64,000 nucleotides of DNA from Paenibacillus mendelii (GCF_024498075.1 NZ_JANHOF010000003.1:620001-684000), one strand, 5' to 3'; numbered from the stretch's first letter, positions 1 to 8,426 are shown. Program-made: numbers and translations. Notes: generated from the letters alone by a model not told the origin.

Positions 1-2
1 TT

Positions 3-458
3 CTACGAACCTATGGGGATAAAATTAGAATCGAGTTTTACGGGTTCGTTCCTGAGGGACTCGAAGGCAAACCGCAAGTGTCCTATGTCCAGCATGATTC
101 GGATTATAAGAACTTTCTGAAACGTCTCTACCGGTCAAAGTGGGATATCGGCCTTGCTCCATTAGAGCATTCGCTGCTGCATGATTGTAAAACCAACAAT
201 AAATTTCGCGAATACTCCGCTTGCCGGATCCCGGGTATCTATTCCTCCTATCCGGCCTATGAGGACTGGGTCAAGAACAAAGAAAACGGAATGCTTGTCT
301 CGGAAACGAGAGACGATTGGTATGAGGCGATGGTTGAGCTCATTGAAAATCCGGAACTGAGGCAGACGATTACGAATAACGCAGAAAAATCAGCATGGGA
401 ACATTTCTCAGTGGAAGTATGTGCTGAACGATGGCGTACCCAAATTCTGATGTCATAA
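3..458 (+). CDS. Glycosyltransferase, C-terminal part (cut by window start)
   Basis: The frame is open from the first bases of the window, so the gene starts upstream; a GTG inside it is not the real start. The visible 151 residues look like the C-terminal Rossmann half of a GT-B glycosyltransferase of the group 1/GT4 type. The pattern is 'WDIGLAPLEHSLLHDCKTN' followed by 'NKFREYSACRIPGIYS', where the acidic/Asn-Lys loop normally contacts the sugar nucleotide, and the tail is helical and charged. It is followed after 30 bp by an aminotransferase and an ATP-grasp gene on the same strand, which points to a surface glycan or glycosylated-metabolite cluster lying mostly to the left of the window. 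The donor and acceptor sugars cannot be told. Confidence 0.75.
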   Translation, partial: LRTYGDKIRIEFYGFVPEGLEGKPQVSYVQHDSDYKNFLKRLYRSKWDIGLAPLEHSLLHDCKTNNKFREYSACRIPGIYSSYPAYEDWVKNKENGMLVSETRDDWYEAMVELIENPELRQTITNNAEKSAWEHFSVEVCAERWRTQILMS

Positions 459-488
459 TAAATATGGGACAAAGAAAGGTGATTTCAC

Positions 489-1622
489 TTGGAGCATAAA
501 CTGATTCCTGTTCTACAGCCAAGCATCGGGCAAGAAGAAATCGATGCGGTAGCGGAAGTGCTGCGTTCCGGATGGCTTGGTCTGGGACCCAAGACCGAAC
601 AATTCGAACAACAATTTGCTGGCTTTGCCGGCAGCCGCTTCGCGGTTGCGCTCAATTCCGGGACGGCTGCGCTTCATCTGGCGCTGGATATTCTGGGAAT
701 CGGGCCTGGCGACGAGGTCATCGTGCCTTCCATGACCTTCATATCCACCGTCCACGCCGTTAGTTATGTAGGTGCCACACCGGTCTTTGCCGATATCGAA
801 CAGGTTACGATGAATCTATCGGTAGCCGATATCGAGCGCAAGATTACAGATCGAACGAAAGCCATCATCGTCGTCCATATGGGCGGTCACCCCTGCGATA
901 TGGATGCCATACATGAACTAGCGAATTCGCGGGGAATCAAAGTGGTGGAAGATGCCGCTCATGCCTGCGGTGCGGAGTATAAAGGCAGGCGTATCGGATC
1001 GATCAGCGATATGACCTGCTTCAGCTTTCATGCGGTCAAAAATCTGACCAGCGGCGAAGGAGGAGGAATTACCTGTAATGCGGAATGGATGAACCGGAGG
1101 CTTCGCGAGAAACGGTGGGTGGGCATTTCTCGCGATACGTGGATGCGGTCGTCCCACGAGAAAGTGTATGCTTGGCAGTATTTCGTCAACGATATCGGAT
1201 ACAAATACCACATGAACGACTTGCAAGCGGCGATCGGCCTCGTTCAGTTGAACAAATTGGACCGGATGAACGGAAGGCGCAGAGAAATCGCAGAACGTTA
1301 TCAAGCCGAGCTGAACGATTTGGAATGGATTGAGCTGCCGCAGGAACAGCCATATGCCCGGAGTTCATGGCATTTGTTCCAAATCAAATTTAACGAAGAT
1401 AGTTTGCGGGATCGTATGATTACGCACCTGCAGGAGCATAATATCGCCTCCGGAGTCCACTACTACCCTTGCCATCTCCATCCGTGTTACATTCATTTGA
1501 AAGCGCTCGTCCCCCTTTCCTCGGAAATATGGAAGAGAATTCTTACCCTGCCGATCCACCCCAATGTAACCGATGAAGATCTCGATCGGATCATAAGCCG
1601 CATTAGAGAGTTCAAGCCATGA
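489..1622 (+). CDS. DegT/DnrJ/EryC1/StrS-family PLP aminotransferase
   Basis: This 377-residue protein is full length for the family, which transfers an amino group to keto-sugars bound to nucleotides. Seen: 'NSGTAALHLAL' near residue 57 (cofactor phosphate loop), 'PSMTFISTVHAV' near 80, 'VVEDAAHACG' near 152 (Asp that contacts the pyridine nitrogen) and 'FSFHAVKNLTSGEGG', with Lys184 as the expected Schiff-base lysine. The start is a TTG preceded by AAAGAAAGGTGAT. The stop overlaps the ATG of the next gene by ATGA, so the two are probably translationally coupled. A role in amino-sugar synthesis fits the flanking glycosyltransferase, but the actual sugar is unknown. Confidence 0.88.
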   Translation: MEHKLIPVLQPSIGQEEIDAVAEVLRSGWLGLGPKTEQFEQQFAGFAGSRFAVALNSGTAALHLALDILGIGPGDEVIVPSMTFISTVHAVSYVGATPVFADIEQVTMNLSVADIERKITDRTKAIIVVHMGGHPCDMDAIHELANSRGIKVVEDAAHACGAEYKGRRIGSISDMTCFSFHAVKNLTSGEGGGITCNAEWMNRRLREKRWVGISRDTWMRSSHEKVYAWQYFVNDIGYKYHMNDLQAAIGLVQLNKLDRMNGRRREIAERYQAELNDLEWIELPQEQPYARSSWHLFQIKFNEDSLRDRMITHLQEHNIASGVHYYPCHLHPCYIHLKALVPLSSEIWKRILTLPIHPNVTDEDLDRIISRIREFKP

Positions 1623-2794
1623 GAAAGCTCATGATTCTGGGTGCAGGCATCTCGCAGCTTCCATTAATTCAAACTGCAAAGCAGATGGGGTTGAATGTCG
1701 TTGTTGTAAGCCGTCAGGGAAGCTACCCGGGATTTGCGCTCGCCGACAAGATCTATTATGAAGACACGACCCATGCGGATAAAATCGTCGAAATCGCCAG
1801 ACTCGAAGGAATAAACGGTATTTGCACGACGGGTACGGATGTGGCTGTCAAGGCGATCGGTAAAGTGGCGGATGCGCTCGGGGTTAGCGGGGTCAGCTAT
1901 GAGGCGGCAAAGCTCTCATCGAATAAATGGGAAATGAAGCAGGCTTTTCTGGAATATGGCGTTAGAACGGCGAAATTCGTCAAGGTGACAAGTAAAGAGG
2001 AGGCGTATCACGCTTTCGATGCGTTATCGCCCCCTCTTGTCTTTAAAGCCGTGGATAGCGGTGCAAGTAAGGGGATCGTGAAGGTATCGGAAACGGGGCA
2101 AGTCGATTACGCTTTTGAAGAAGTGATGAAAGTGACAAAGCTAGATTTTTTTGTGATCGAGGAATTTGTCGAGGGAATCGAGTTTGGAGCGCAAGCATTC
2201 GTATACAATAATTCGATTCAATTCGTTATGCCGCATGGCGATCTGATGTTCTATGGGGATACAGGAGTGCCGATCGGCCATTACGTACCGTACGAGCTGC
2301 CAGATATGGTGGAAGAGGATATTCGTTATCAGCTGGAGCAAAGCATTCGCGCGCTGCGCTTGAATAATTGCGCGATTAACGCGGATTTTATTCTTAAAGA
2401 CAACAAGGTGTATGTTCTAGAAATAGGCGGCAGAGCGGGAGCGACTTGCTTGCCCGAGCTCGTATCGACCTTTTACGGATTCGATTACTATGAACAGATG
2501 GTCAGAGCCGCTCTTCATATGAGCCCTGATTTTCAGATCCATTCCTCCCAGCCTTGCGCATGTGAGCTTCTCATTACCGATACAGATGGAGAAATCACAG
2601 AACTTGAGGATGGGAATGAGCGCCATGCGGACATCATTCAAGTAACCTTTGACTACAAAGTTGGCGATAAGGTTCGTAAATTCCGGGTTGGTACGGACCG
2701 CGTCGGCCAGATCATCGTCAAAGGAAACGATTTGGAAGAAGCGTTGAAGCGATTAGAGGAGGTTAAAGGAAAAATAAAGATCGCCTCCATGTGA
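1619..2794 (+). CDS. ATP-grasp domain protein (carboxylate-amine ligase type)
   Basis: A 391-residue protein of the carbamoyl-phosphate-synthase-like ATP-grasp group. It has an N-terminal nucleotide-type fold ('LMILGAGISQLPLIQTAKQ', residues 4-22), a central region with 'PLVFKAVDSGASKGIVKV' (ATP-binding loop, about 138-155) and 'FFVIEEFVEGIEFGAQAF', then 'VYVLEIGGRAGATCLPEL' with metal-binding Glu/Asn-type positions, and a C-terminal beta-rich domain. Such enzymes join a carboxylate to an amine through an acylphosphate. It overlaps the aminotransferase by 4 bp. The pair suggests that the amino sugar made upstream is acylated with an amino or carboxylic acid, but that is inference. Confidence 0.78.
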   Translation: MRKLMILGAGISQLPLIQTAKQMGLNVVVVSRQGSYPGFALADKIYYEDTTHADKIVEIARLEGINGICTTGTDVAVKAIGKVADALGVSGVSYEAAKLSSNKWEMKQAFLEYGVRTAKFVKVTSKEEAYHAFDALSPPLVFKAVDSGASKGIVKVSETGQVDYAFEEVMKVTKLDFFVIEEFVEGIEFGAQAFVYNNSIQFVMPHGDLMFYGDTGVPIGHYVPYELPDMVEEDIRYQLEQSIRALRLNNCAINADFILKDNKVYVLEIGGRAGATCLPELVSTFYGFDYYEQMVRAALHMSPDFQIHSSQPCACELLITDTDGEITELEDGNERHADIIQVTFDYKVGDKVRKFRVGTDRVGQIIVKGNDLEEALKRLEEVKGKIKIASM

Positions 2795-2917
2795 AGATCG
2801 CCATAAATTTGCGGTTGCATCTGCCGGAAAATTGCCAGCATAGCCTCCCCCTGAACGGTCAACGATAAGACCGGGCCTTTATTCGACTTTATGGCCAAAC
2901 GAAACGGAGGATGGCAG

Positions 2918-3823
2918 ATGCATCGCAAATGGGTAGTGCTTGCAGCAGGAGCTATGCTTGGTACCATGTTGACGGGCTGTATGGAGAAGACAGGTGATCT
3001 GGGTAATCGGAATATTCGTGAGAACAGTGTGCGTTACGATATGAATGGCAATCGGATCATGAACAAGCGATTCGCTAATGATCAGATGAATGAGATGAAC
3101 CGTCTGGACGGCCGCAGGCTGAACAGCAACAACCTCGTCGGCTTACACCGCAACTACCGTCTGGAGATGAGCCAGGAGGTCGCTGAACGCCTCTCATCCA
3201 TGAAGGGAGTCAGTAAGGCATATGTGATGCTTACCGACAACAATGCGTATGTAGCCGTGTCGCTTGACGACAAGAAGGTGGATAAGACAGGCGTATCTGC
3301 CAAGGGCATGGAGACGGAGGGCAGATCACTTTCCCGCACGAATGATAGCTACTTGCCAAAGGGAATGACGGGAATCAAGGGCAACGGCGCTCGTATGGAG
3401 TCATCGGATTACGATATGCTGGGCACAAGAAACGGCATGAATGCGACAAGGAGCTTCGATGATAAGAAGACGTATACGAACCGCTCCTTATACCGGACAT
3501 ACAAGCCGAATCAAGCAAACAAGGATTATCCTAGAGGCGCTGGCACTTTTATGAATCCGTCATCCGCACATCGCATGAAATCCATGGCAACGAATGAAAC
3601 CGAAACAATCGGTACGCTGAAGGACCGGATCGCCAAAGAAGTGAAAATCTCGGCGCCCCAAATCAAGAATGTTTATGTATCGGCCAATCCCGACTTTGTC
3701 TCCAGAATGACTTCTTATATGGAGGATGTCCGTTTGGGTCAGCCGATTCAAGGCTTTATTGTGGAATTCAATGCCATGGTGGACCGCATCTTTCCTGCCG
3801 AATCAGGAACAACCTTGAAATAA
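2918..3823 (+). CDS. YhcN/YlaJ-family sporulation lipoprotein
   Basis: A 301-residue protein with an N-terminal lipoprotein signal (basic HRK, hydrophobic core, lipobox 'MLTGC'), so it should be diacylated and membrane-anchored. The region 'RLSSMKGVSKAYVMLTDNNAYVAVSLD' near residues 90-120 and the tail 'IAKEVKISAPQIKNVYVSANPDF' match the YhcN/YlaJ family, whose members sit in the inner spore membrane of Bacillus. A long Arg/Asn/Met-rich, low-complexity linker separates the two halves. The start is chosen at 2918 because GGAGG lies 7 bp ahead; the in-frame ATG at 2891 would destroy the signal peptide. It stands alone and ends at a hairpin. Confidence 0.8.
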   Translation: MHRKWVVLAAGAMLGTMLTGCMEKTGDLGNRNIRENSVRYDMNGNRIMNKRFANDQMNEMNRLDGRRLNSNNLVGLHRNYRLEMSQEVAERLSSMKGVSKAYVMLTDNNAYVAVSLDDKKVDKTGVSAKGMETEGRSLSRTNDSYLPKGMTGIKGNGARMESSDYDMLGTRNGMNATRSFDDKKTYTNRSLYRTYKPNQANKDYPRGAGTFMNPSSAHRMKSMATNETETIGTLKDRIAKEVKISAPQIKNVYVSANPDFVSRMTSYMEDVRLGQPIQGFIVEFNAMVDRIFPAESGTTLK

Positions 3824-3835
3824 CAAAAGTGAAGA

Positions 3836-3873
3836 AGCCGGTTGTCGTACACTTATGCGATGACCGGTTTTTG
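3836..3873 (+). terminator. Rho-independent terminator after the YhcN/YlaJ gene
   Basis: An imperfect 10-bp stem (CCGGTTGTCG with CGATGACCGG, using G-U pairs) is followed by TTTTT. Confidence 0.7.
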
Positions 3874-3914
3874 CCTAAGTATACCCTCAGGCTTATTTTG
3901 TTATGCTTAAATAT

Positions 3915-4766
3915 CTAATCCGTGACGAGAGATGAGCAAAATTGGCTCAGACTGACGCCCATATTATTCTTGAACATTCGACCGAATGTATGCACATCGG
4001 AATAACCAACCGACGCGGCAATTTCACCAATGGACATATTGGTTTGGACAGCCAGCTCCTTGGCTCTCTCTATCCGGACGCGTGTTAAATATTCGAAGGG
4101 CGTCATCCCGAACGCCTTGCGAAACTTGACGATAATATAATTGCGGCTTAGACCGGACAGCTGCTCAAGCTCCTTGTGGCGGATCTCGCGGTCATAATGA
4201 TTGGCGATATGGTTGCGGATCAGTACCATCTTCGTCTTGATTTTATGTTGCCCTTCTGTAGTCGTTTCACGCTCCTGCTTGCAGCGGGACAATTCGCCGA
4301 ATAATTGCATGAGCAGGCCTTGGCATGACGTATGATGTGTTAATCCGGGCTGATGATAATGAGCGATCAGCTGCGAGAGCATCTTCTCAATCGTATGGCC
4401 TGCGTAGTTGCCGAGATAACGATCCTCGCCTATGAGCTCCGTTACGGGATAGGCGCTTTCCCCGAAATGAAACAGAATGGAGATACATATATATGGCTCA
4501 CCTGGAAGAGTTCTTACTTCATGAAGCTGCATAGGCGAGTGGTAAATAAGATCCCCCTTGCGGGTGATGATCGTACGTCCCTCGATTTCATATTCAGCTA
4601 TGCCGTCAACGACATATTGAAACTGATAGTTGTTCAGCATGCGCGGGAGAATCCCCCAGCTGCCTTGGGCGTGAAATAGATGCGCGAGTGTAATGTACGG
4701 CGGAAAATAATACTTCCCGGCTGCATGCTCGGGTAACGCATAGTAGTGAACCGGCGGTTTTTCCAT
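3915..4766 (-). CDS. AraC-family transcriptional regulator
   Basis: A 283-residue regulator with an N-terminal cupin-like sensor ('IEGRTIITRKGDLIYHSP', typical of sugar-responsive AraC proteins) and a C-terminal double helix-turn-helix: 'KELEQLSGLSRNYIIVKFRK' and 'IGEIAASVGYSDVHTFGRMF'. The start is placed at the ATG at 4766, with AAGGGTGG about 10 bp upstream; a longer frame reaches 4847 without a better ribosome site. It is divergent from the PhyH-type oxygenase gene across a 134-bp gap, the usual layout for an AraC activator and its target. The effector is unknown. Confidence 0.85.
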   Translation of the reverse strand: MEKPPVHYYALPEHAAGKYYFPPYITLAHLFHAQGSWGILPRMLNNYQFQYVVDGIAEYEIEGRTIITRKGDLIYHSPMQLHEVRTLPGEPYICISILFHFGESAYPVTELIGEDRYLGNYAGHTIEKMLSQLIAHYHQPGLTHHTSCQGLLMQLFGELSRCKQERETTTEGQHKIKTKMVLIRNHIANHYDREIRHKELEQLSGLSRNYIIVKFRKAFGMTPFEYLTRVRIERAKELAVQTNMSIGEIAASVGYSDVHTFGRMFKNNMGVSLSQFCSSLVTD

Positions 4767-4900
4767 GGACGATCTAGCCACCCTTATCCATAATGTGAAC
4801 GCTGTCATAGTGTCATCTATTATGAAGTATCCGTGTGATATCGGCAACCGAATTGTTACTTTGAACTAAATACGGGGGCAGTGATATCTCTTATACTTAC

Positions 4901-5857
4901 ATGGAGAAGGATCATTCTCTTATAAGGGAGCGATATGAATTGACGAAGCTTAATCATGTCGAGCTTATTACAGCCGACGCGCGTCTACAGCCTTGTATAA
5001 CAGATAGAGAAGCCCAGTTTTTTTTGGATAACGGGTTTCTGGTCATCCGCAACGTCCTCGTAGGCGAGGAGCTGGAGCTGATTCAGTCTGAGATGAGTAT
5101 CTTGTATGACAAAGGGATGGCGGGCATGCCGGAGGATTCCGATTACAGGTATGGAAAAGGTGTGAAATCGGGCCAGAATACACTGCATCGTATCGAATAC
5201 GTGATAGATAAGAGCGATCCGATGAAAATATTGCTCGGCCATCCGTATATTCTGCGTTCCGTGGAAAAGCTGCAGGGATCAAACTTTATTCCGACTTGGG
5301 ATTCGATGGTATTGAAGGCGCCGAATGAAGGGATGATCGTCCCTTGGCATCGTGATGCTGCCGTCCCAGAAGGCTGCACAGATCCGCATCCGATCTTTAA
5401 CGTTGATTTCTACTTAGATGAAGCCGATTTACAAACCTGCCTCTGGGTCATACCGCGCAGTCATCTGTGGTCTCAGGAGGAAGCCAACGAGCGCTGCAGA
5501 CGCCCGGGGTTCGAGACGGAGGATGCGATACCGGTTCCAATGCAGCCGGGTGATGTTATTCTACACAACATTGAAGTGCTGCACGGTTCTCCGGCAGGTG
5601 ATGGCAATCCGCTACGCCGCACCGTGTATTACGAATTCCGTCCAGGTGCGATCGAAGCTGAATTCGGACCGCATACGTTGGAGTATCTGTCCTTGAAGCA
5701 GAACGTTCTGCTCGATTGCATCGAGCGTCGCAAGCAAGCGCCATATGCGCAAGCAGAAGAACCGTTCGCCTATGAACCGACCGGAAGCTTCGCAATCCGT
5801 GAGCCGAAGCAGCCCCAGCACTACCGGTATACACATGAGACATACTGGCGGCGTTAA
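4901..5857 (+). CDS. Phytanoyl-CoA dioxygenase (PhyH)-family oxygenase
   Basis: A 318-residue non-heme Fe(II)/2-oxoglutarate oxygenase of the PhyH family. The iron triad is visible as His150-x-Asp152 in 'VPWHRDAAV' and His228 in 'EVLHGSPAG', with Arg239/240 ('LRRTVYYEF') placed to bind 2-oxoglutarate; 'FLDNGFLVIRNVL' is the typical N-terminal strand. The ATG at 4901 has a poor ribosome site; a TTG at 4940 preceded by AAGGGAG would give a protein 13 residues shorter and may be the true start. The AraC regulator divergent from it is the likely controller. The substrate is not predictable. Confidence 0.82.
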   Translation: MEKDHSLIRERYELTKLNHVELITADARLQPCITDREAQFFLDNGFLVIRNVLVGEELELIQSEMSILYDKGMAGMPEDSDYRYGKGVKSGQNTLHRIEYVIDKSDPMKILLGHPYILRSVEKLQGSNFIPTWDSMVLKAPNEGMIVPWHRDAAVPEGCTDPHPIFNVDFYLDEADLQTCLWVIPRSHLWSQEEANERCRRPGFETEDAIPVPMQPGDVILHNIEVLHGSPAGDGNPLRRTVYYEFRPGAIEAEFGPHTLEYLSLKQNVLLDCIERRKQAPYAQAEEPFAYEPTGSFAIREPKQPQHYRYTHETYWRR

Positions 5858-5873
5858 GTAATGAGAGTATCAA

Positions 5874-5920
5874 ATAAGGGCTTTCCCCTGATTGTTATGA
5901 CTGGGGGATAGCCCTTATTT
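5874..5920 (+). terminator. Rho-independent terminator after the PhyH gene
   Basis: The stem ATAAGGGCTTTCCCC / GGGGATAGCCCTTAT with one internal mismatch is followed by TT. Confidence 0.75.
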
Positions 5921-6017
5921 ATTCATTCGGGGTGGTTAGCGGACAGGCATCCAATTTCCTATTGAGGATTGCAGCATATAGTGAAAGGAGAGGATCTTAC
6001 CTTAGGAGGAGAGCGGC

Positions 6018-6593
6018 ATGAGGATCAGAAGAATCAGATCGGTCAGCGGCCGGAAGAAGACTGTGATCGTTCTGCAGCGGGAGGACATCATACGAGGTCT
6101 TAGAACCATATCCAAACGCACCCTACCGTTGTATGGCCGGATCGTGCGCGACCGTAATTATGCGACGCAGCTTGTCCAGGCTGTTAAAGCACTGAATTTT
6201 AGCCGGGTCGAAACGATCATTCGGCTGGAGGTTCCCGGCGCAATGGTGGGTGTCGGAGCCGGCTTCGATGCCTGTTTGGATTTTGGCAATGGCTCCAGTG
6301 AGTTTTGCGTGGGGATCTTCCGTCCAGGAGAGAAGATCTGCACCGCACAAATCCGCTCCGTCTCCCGTATTATGCTGCCGCTTCTCCGTAAGATGGCGAA
6401 TAACCGCCAGTTCACGGCTCGCGTCACCGATCTCGTCATCAAGCGGCAATCCAACGCGCTGCTCCGCCTCATCAGAACGGTCGTTAATCCGGCGCTCGTC
6501 GTATCGGTGCCGATCGATGATTTCGGTTTCGCTTGTGTCGTTAAGCTGCCCAGCGGTGCAAGATATAACTTTGTCGTGACGATCCTACAGTAA
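6018..6593 (+). CDS. Unknown protein made of two copies of one domain
   Basis: I do not recognise this 191-residue protein. It is preceded by an excellent AGGAGGAGAG site and stands alone. It contains an internal duplication. Residues about 29-105 ('RTLPLYGRIVRDRNYATQLV', then a Val-Gly-rich stretch and 'FCVGIF') align with about 116-191 ('RIMLPLLRKMANNRQFTARV', 'ALLRLIRTVVNP', 'ARYNFVVTIL'). Each copy has the order LPL-x-R/K, N-R/Y, a helix ending in xxIIR or RLIR, and two beta strands. There is no signal peptide or membrane segment. The first 28 residues are very basic. The repeat suggests a pseudo-dimeric fold; the function is open. Confidence 0.7.
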   Translation: MRIRRIRSVSGRKKTVIVLQREDIIRGLRTISKRTLPLYGRIVRDRNYATQLVQAVKALNFSRVETIIRLEVPGAMVGVGAGFDACLDFGNGSSEFCVGIFRPGEKICTAQIRSVSRIMLPLLRKMANNRQFTARVTDLVIKRQSNALLRLIRTVVNPALVVSVPIDDFGFACVVKLPSGARYNFVVTILQ

Positions 6594-6604
6594 TGACAAG
6601 CCGC

Positions 6605-6631
6605 GGGCAGGGAAACGTTGTGCCCATTTTT
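6605..6631 (+). terminator. Possible weak terminator
   Basis: A short GGGCA/TGCCC stem is followed by ATTTTTG just after the duplicated-domain gene. Confidence 0.4.
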
Positions 6632-6734
6632 GTTAGAAGCCGCACCACTGCAAATGCCCTTTCATACTATAATTTGACTGTATCCCTTAACCTTGTTAAA
6701 CCATAAAAACCCGAGCAAGGAGGGGTGACAAATC

Positions 6735-6959
6735 TTGAAGGGTAGCGACCAGAAGAGCAAGTTTTTATTGACCCATCGTGAGCGCGAGGTATTCGAGCTG
6801 CTGGTACAGGATAAGACAACTAGGGATATCGCACAACAACTGTTCATCAGTGAAAAGACCGTCCGCAACCATATTTCGAACGTGATGCAGAAACTTAATG
6901 TCAAGGGTCGTTCGCAAGCAGTTGTCGAGCTGATCAAGCTTGGGGAATTAAAGATCTAA
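6735..6959 (+). CDS. gerE: Spore regulator GerE
   Basis: A 74-residue LuxR-type helix-turn-helix protein that consists only of the DNA-binding domain, the same length as Bacillus subtilis GerE, the last mother-cell regulator of the sporulation cascade. The segments 'LTHREREVFELLVQDKTT', 'FISEKTVRNHISNVMQKL' and 'VKGRSQAVVEL' match, from memory, the B. subtilis protein almost residue for residue. The start is TTG behind AAGGAGGGGTGA. In B. subtilis GerE acts with sigma-K RNA polymerase on coat genes. A stand-alone domain could be some other LuxR-type protein, but the sequence match makes gerE very likely. Confidence 0.92.
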   Translation: MKGSDQKSKFLLTHREREVFELLVQDKTTRDIAQQLFISEKTVRNHISNVMQKLNVKGRSQAVVELIKLGELKI

Positions 6960-7011
6960 TGTTGATGTGACATCTGCGCAGGCACCTTCATTACCGCCGT
7001 TTCATCGGCGC

Positions 7012-7060
7012 AAGCCTTCTTTTTCCGCACTTGGAGAGGTGTGGGAGAGGAGGCTTTTTG
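7012..7060 (+). terminator. Terminator downstream of gerE
   Basis: A long imperfect stem (AAGCCTTCTTTTTCCGCAC paired with GTGTGGGAGAGGAGGCTT, including G-U pairs) ends in TTTTT. Confidence 0.65.
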
Positions 7061-7086
7061 ACATGACTCAGACTATGAAATAAGAG

Positions 7087-7108
7087 AAGCCCGCAATTGT
7101 GCGGGCTT
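7087..7108 (-). terminator. Hairpin terminator of the SASP gene
   Basis: A 9-bp perfect stem AAGCCCGCA/TGCGGGCTT lies 30 bp past the stop of the SASP gene; the U-tract on that strand is weak. Confidence 0.6.
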
Positions 7109-7137
7109 AAGCATGGTTTGTTTTCAACAACAGTGGA

Positions 7138-7341
7138 TTATCTTCCTCCAAGCTGCTGCTCCGCGATTTGAATGAGGCGCCGTGTAATGTTGCCGCCGAT
7201 TAGTCCCATCTCACGCGTTTGCATGTTACCGTAGTAACCATCTGCAGGCAGTGGAATGCCTAGCTGCTGTGCAACCTCGAACTTCAATTGATCCAATGCC
7301 ATACGCGCCTGTGGAACGACAAGCTGATTATTTCTAGCCAC
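7138..7341 (-). CDS. Alpha/beta-type small acid-soluble spore protein
   Basis: A 67-residue SASP. The family saturates spore DNA and changes it to an A-like form, protecting it from UV and heat. 'NNQLVVPQARMALDQLKFEV' holds the conserved first half and the region cut by the germination protease, and 'GGNITRRLIQIAEQQLGG' is the conserved second DNA-binding helix. The length is typical. The start is GTG, 7 bp after AGGAGGTGA. It probably uses a forespore sigma-G promoter, which I did not resolve. It lies head to head with a DNA ligase gene. Confidence 0.93.
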   Translation of the reverse strand: MARNNQLVVPQARMALDQLKFEVAQQLGIPLPADGYYGNMQTREMGLIGGNITRRLIQIAEQQLGGR

Positions 7342-7474
7342 CTGAGCTCACCTCCTGATATTGGAAATATTATGTGGAACATTCAGGAGGTCTATGCATC
7401 ACTTACCGGAATTCATGAACGATTCGAAGTGATACAATGGACGAAAGAGCAGTATGGATACGGAGGATACGCCC

Positions 7475-8326
7475 ATGTTTATTACACCGATGCTCCTCGA
7501 AGAACGAGAGGAGCCCTTTGACGATGATCGTTACATATTCGAACCGAAAATAGACGGGCATCGTATGATATTGTCGCTGATAGACGGCAAGGTTCAGATG
7601 TATACGAGGCATCATAACAACTGTACCCGGCAGTATCCGGAGCTGTTTAATGTACCGGTCAAGCCTGACTGCGATGTTGTGCTGGACGGTGAGGTTGGGT
7701 ATATGAATCCGGAAACAGGCAGGTTTGAGTTCGAGCATCTCATGGAGCGCTTCAAGCAGAGCAAGGAACCGAAGATACGTGAAGGGCGGCTGCGCTTGCC
7801 CGTGAGATATTTCGTCTTTGACGTGCTGTTTGCGGGAGGGGAAGATGTGCGCAGCTGGCCTCTCGTCGAACGGAAGGCTCTGCTCGAGGAGATACTAACG
7901 GAGAACGAGTTTTATAAGAAGGTCATGCGAATCAATCGGGATGGCTCTGCTCTATTCGATGTGATTAAGTCCCTGTCTCTGGAAGGGATCGTAGCCAAGC
8001 GGAAGGACAGCCGCTATGTTAGCGGACCAAGCGATGGATGGCTGAAGGTGATGAACTATCAATACGAGAATGTGCCTATTATCGGCTATCGAAAAAAACA
8101 TTTTGCGCTGCTCGCGCAAATCAATGACGGGACTCCCGGTAGAATTGAGCTATCGCTTCCCGCCGTGCTCCGCAGAGAGTTCCATAGGGCAGCCAATGAG
8201 ATTCAAACAGGCGAAGACCGTCACTTCGTGTATATCCAGCCCCAAATCCAGGCCCGTCTGCGTTATCGAAACCGGAATCATAACGGCATGCTTCGTTTGC
8301 CGGAATTTGTCGATTTTGTCGTATAG
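7475..8326 (+). CDS. ATP-dependent DNA ligase (LigC/LigD ligase-domain type)
   Basis: A 283-residue ATP-dependent ligase without polymerase or nuclease domains. Motif I is 'FEPKIDGHRM', with the lysine (residue 25 from this start) that takes the AMP; 'VVLDGEVGY' is motif III, 'RYFVFDVLF' motif IIIa, 'LEGIVAKRKDSRY' motif IV and 'GWLKVMNY' motif V. An OB-like C-terminal part follows. The start at 7475 has GGAGG 8 bp upstream; the upstream in-frame ATG (7454) has none. These ligases act in non-homologous end joining with Ku, but no Ku gene is in the window. Its position beside a SASP gene suggests spore DNA repair, which is inference. Confidence 0.85.
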   Translation: MFITPMLLEEREEPFDDDRYIFEPKIDGHRMILSLIDGKVQMYTRHHNNCTRQYPELFNVPVKPDCDVVLDGEVGYMNPETGRFEFEHLMERFKQSKEPKIREGRLRLPVRYFVFDVLFAGGEDVRSWPLVERKALLEEILTENEFYKKVMRINRDGSALFDVIKSLSLEGIVAKRKDSRYVSGPSDGWLKVMNYQYENVPIIGYRKKHFALLAQINDGTPGRIELSLPAVLRREFHRAANEIQTGEDRHFVYIQPQIQARLRYRNRNHNGMLRLPEFVDFVV

Positions 8327-8426
8327 CTCAGCTTACTGCAGATCGTGATCGTGTCGGCAGATAGAGTGAGGGCATCCTATACGCAGGCAACAGCCGAACC
8401 TTGGAGGCCCGGCTGTCATTGTTCAA

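Noticed and set aside
8386..8417. Hairpin ACAGCCG/CGGCTGT between the ligase and LytTR genes as a terminator
   Set aside because: The stem is short and no T-run follows on either strand; it is not strong enough to list.
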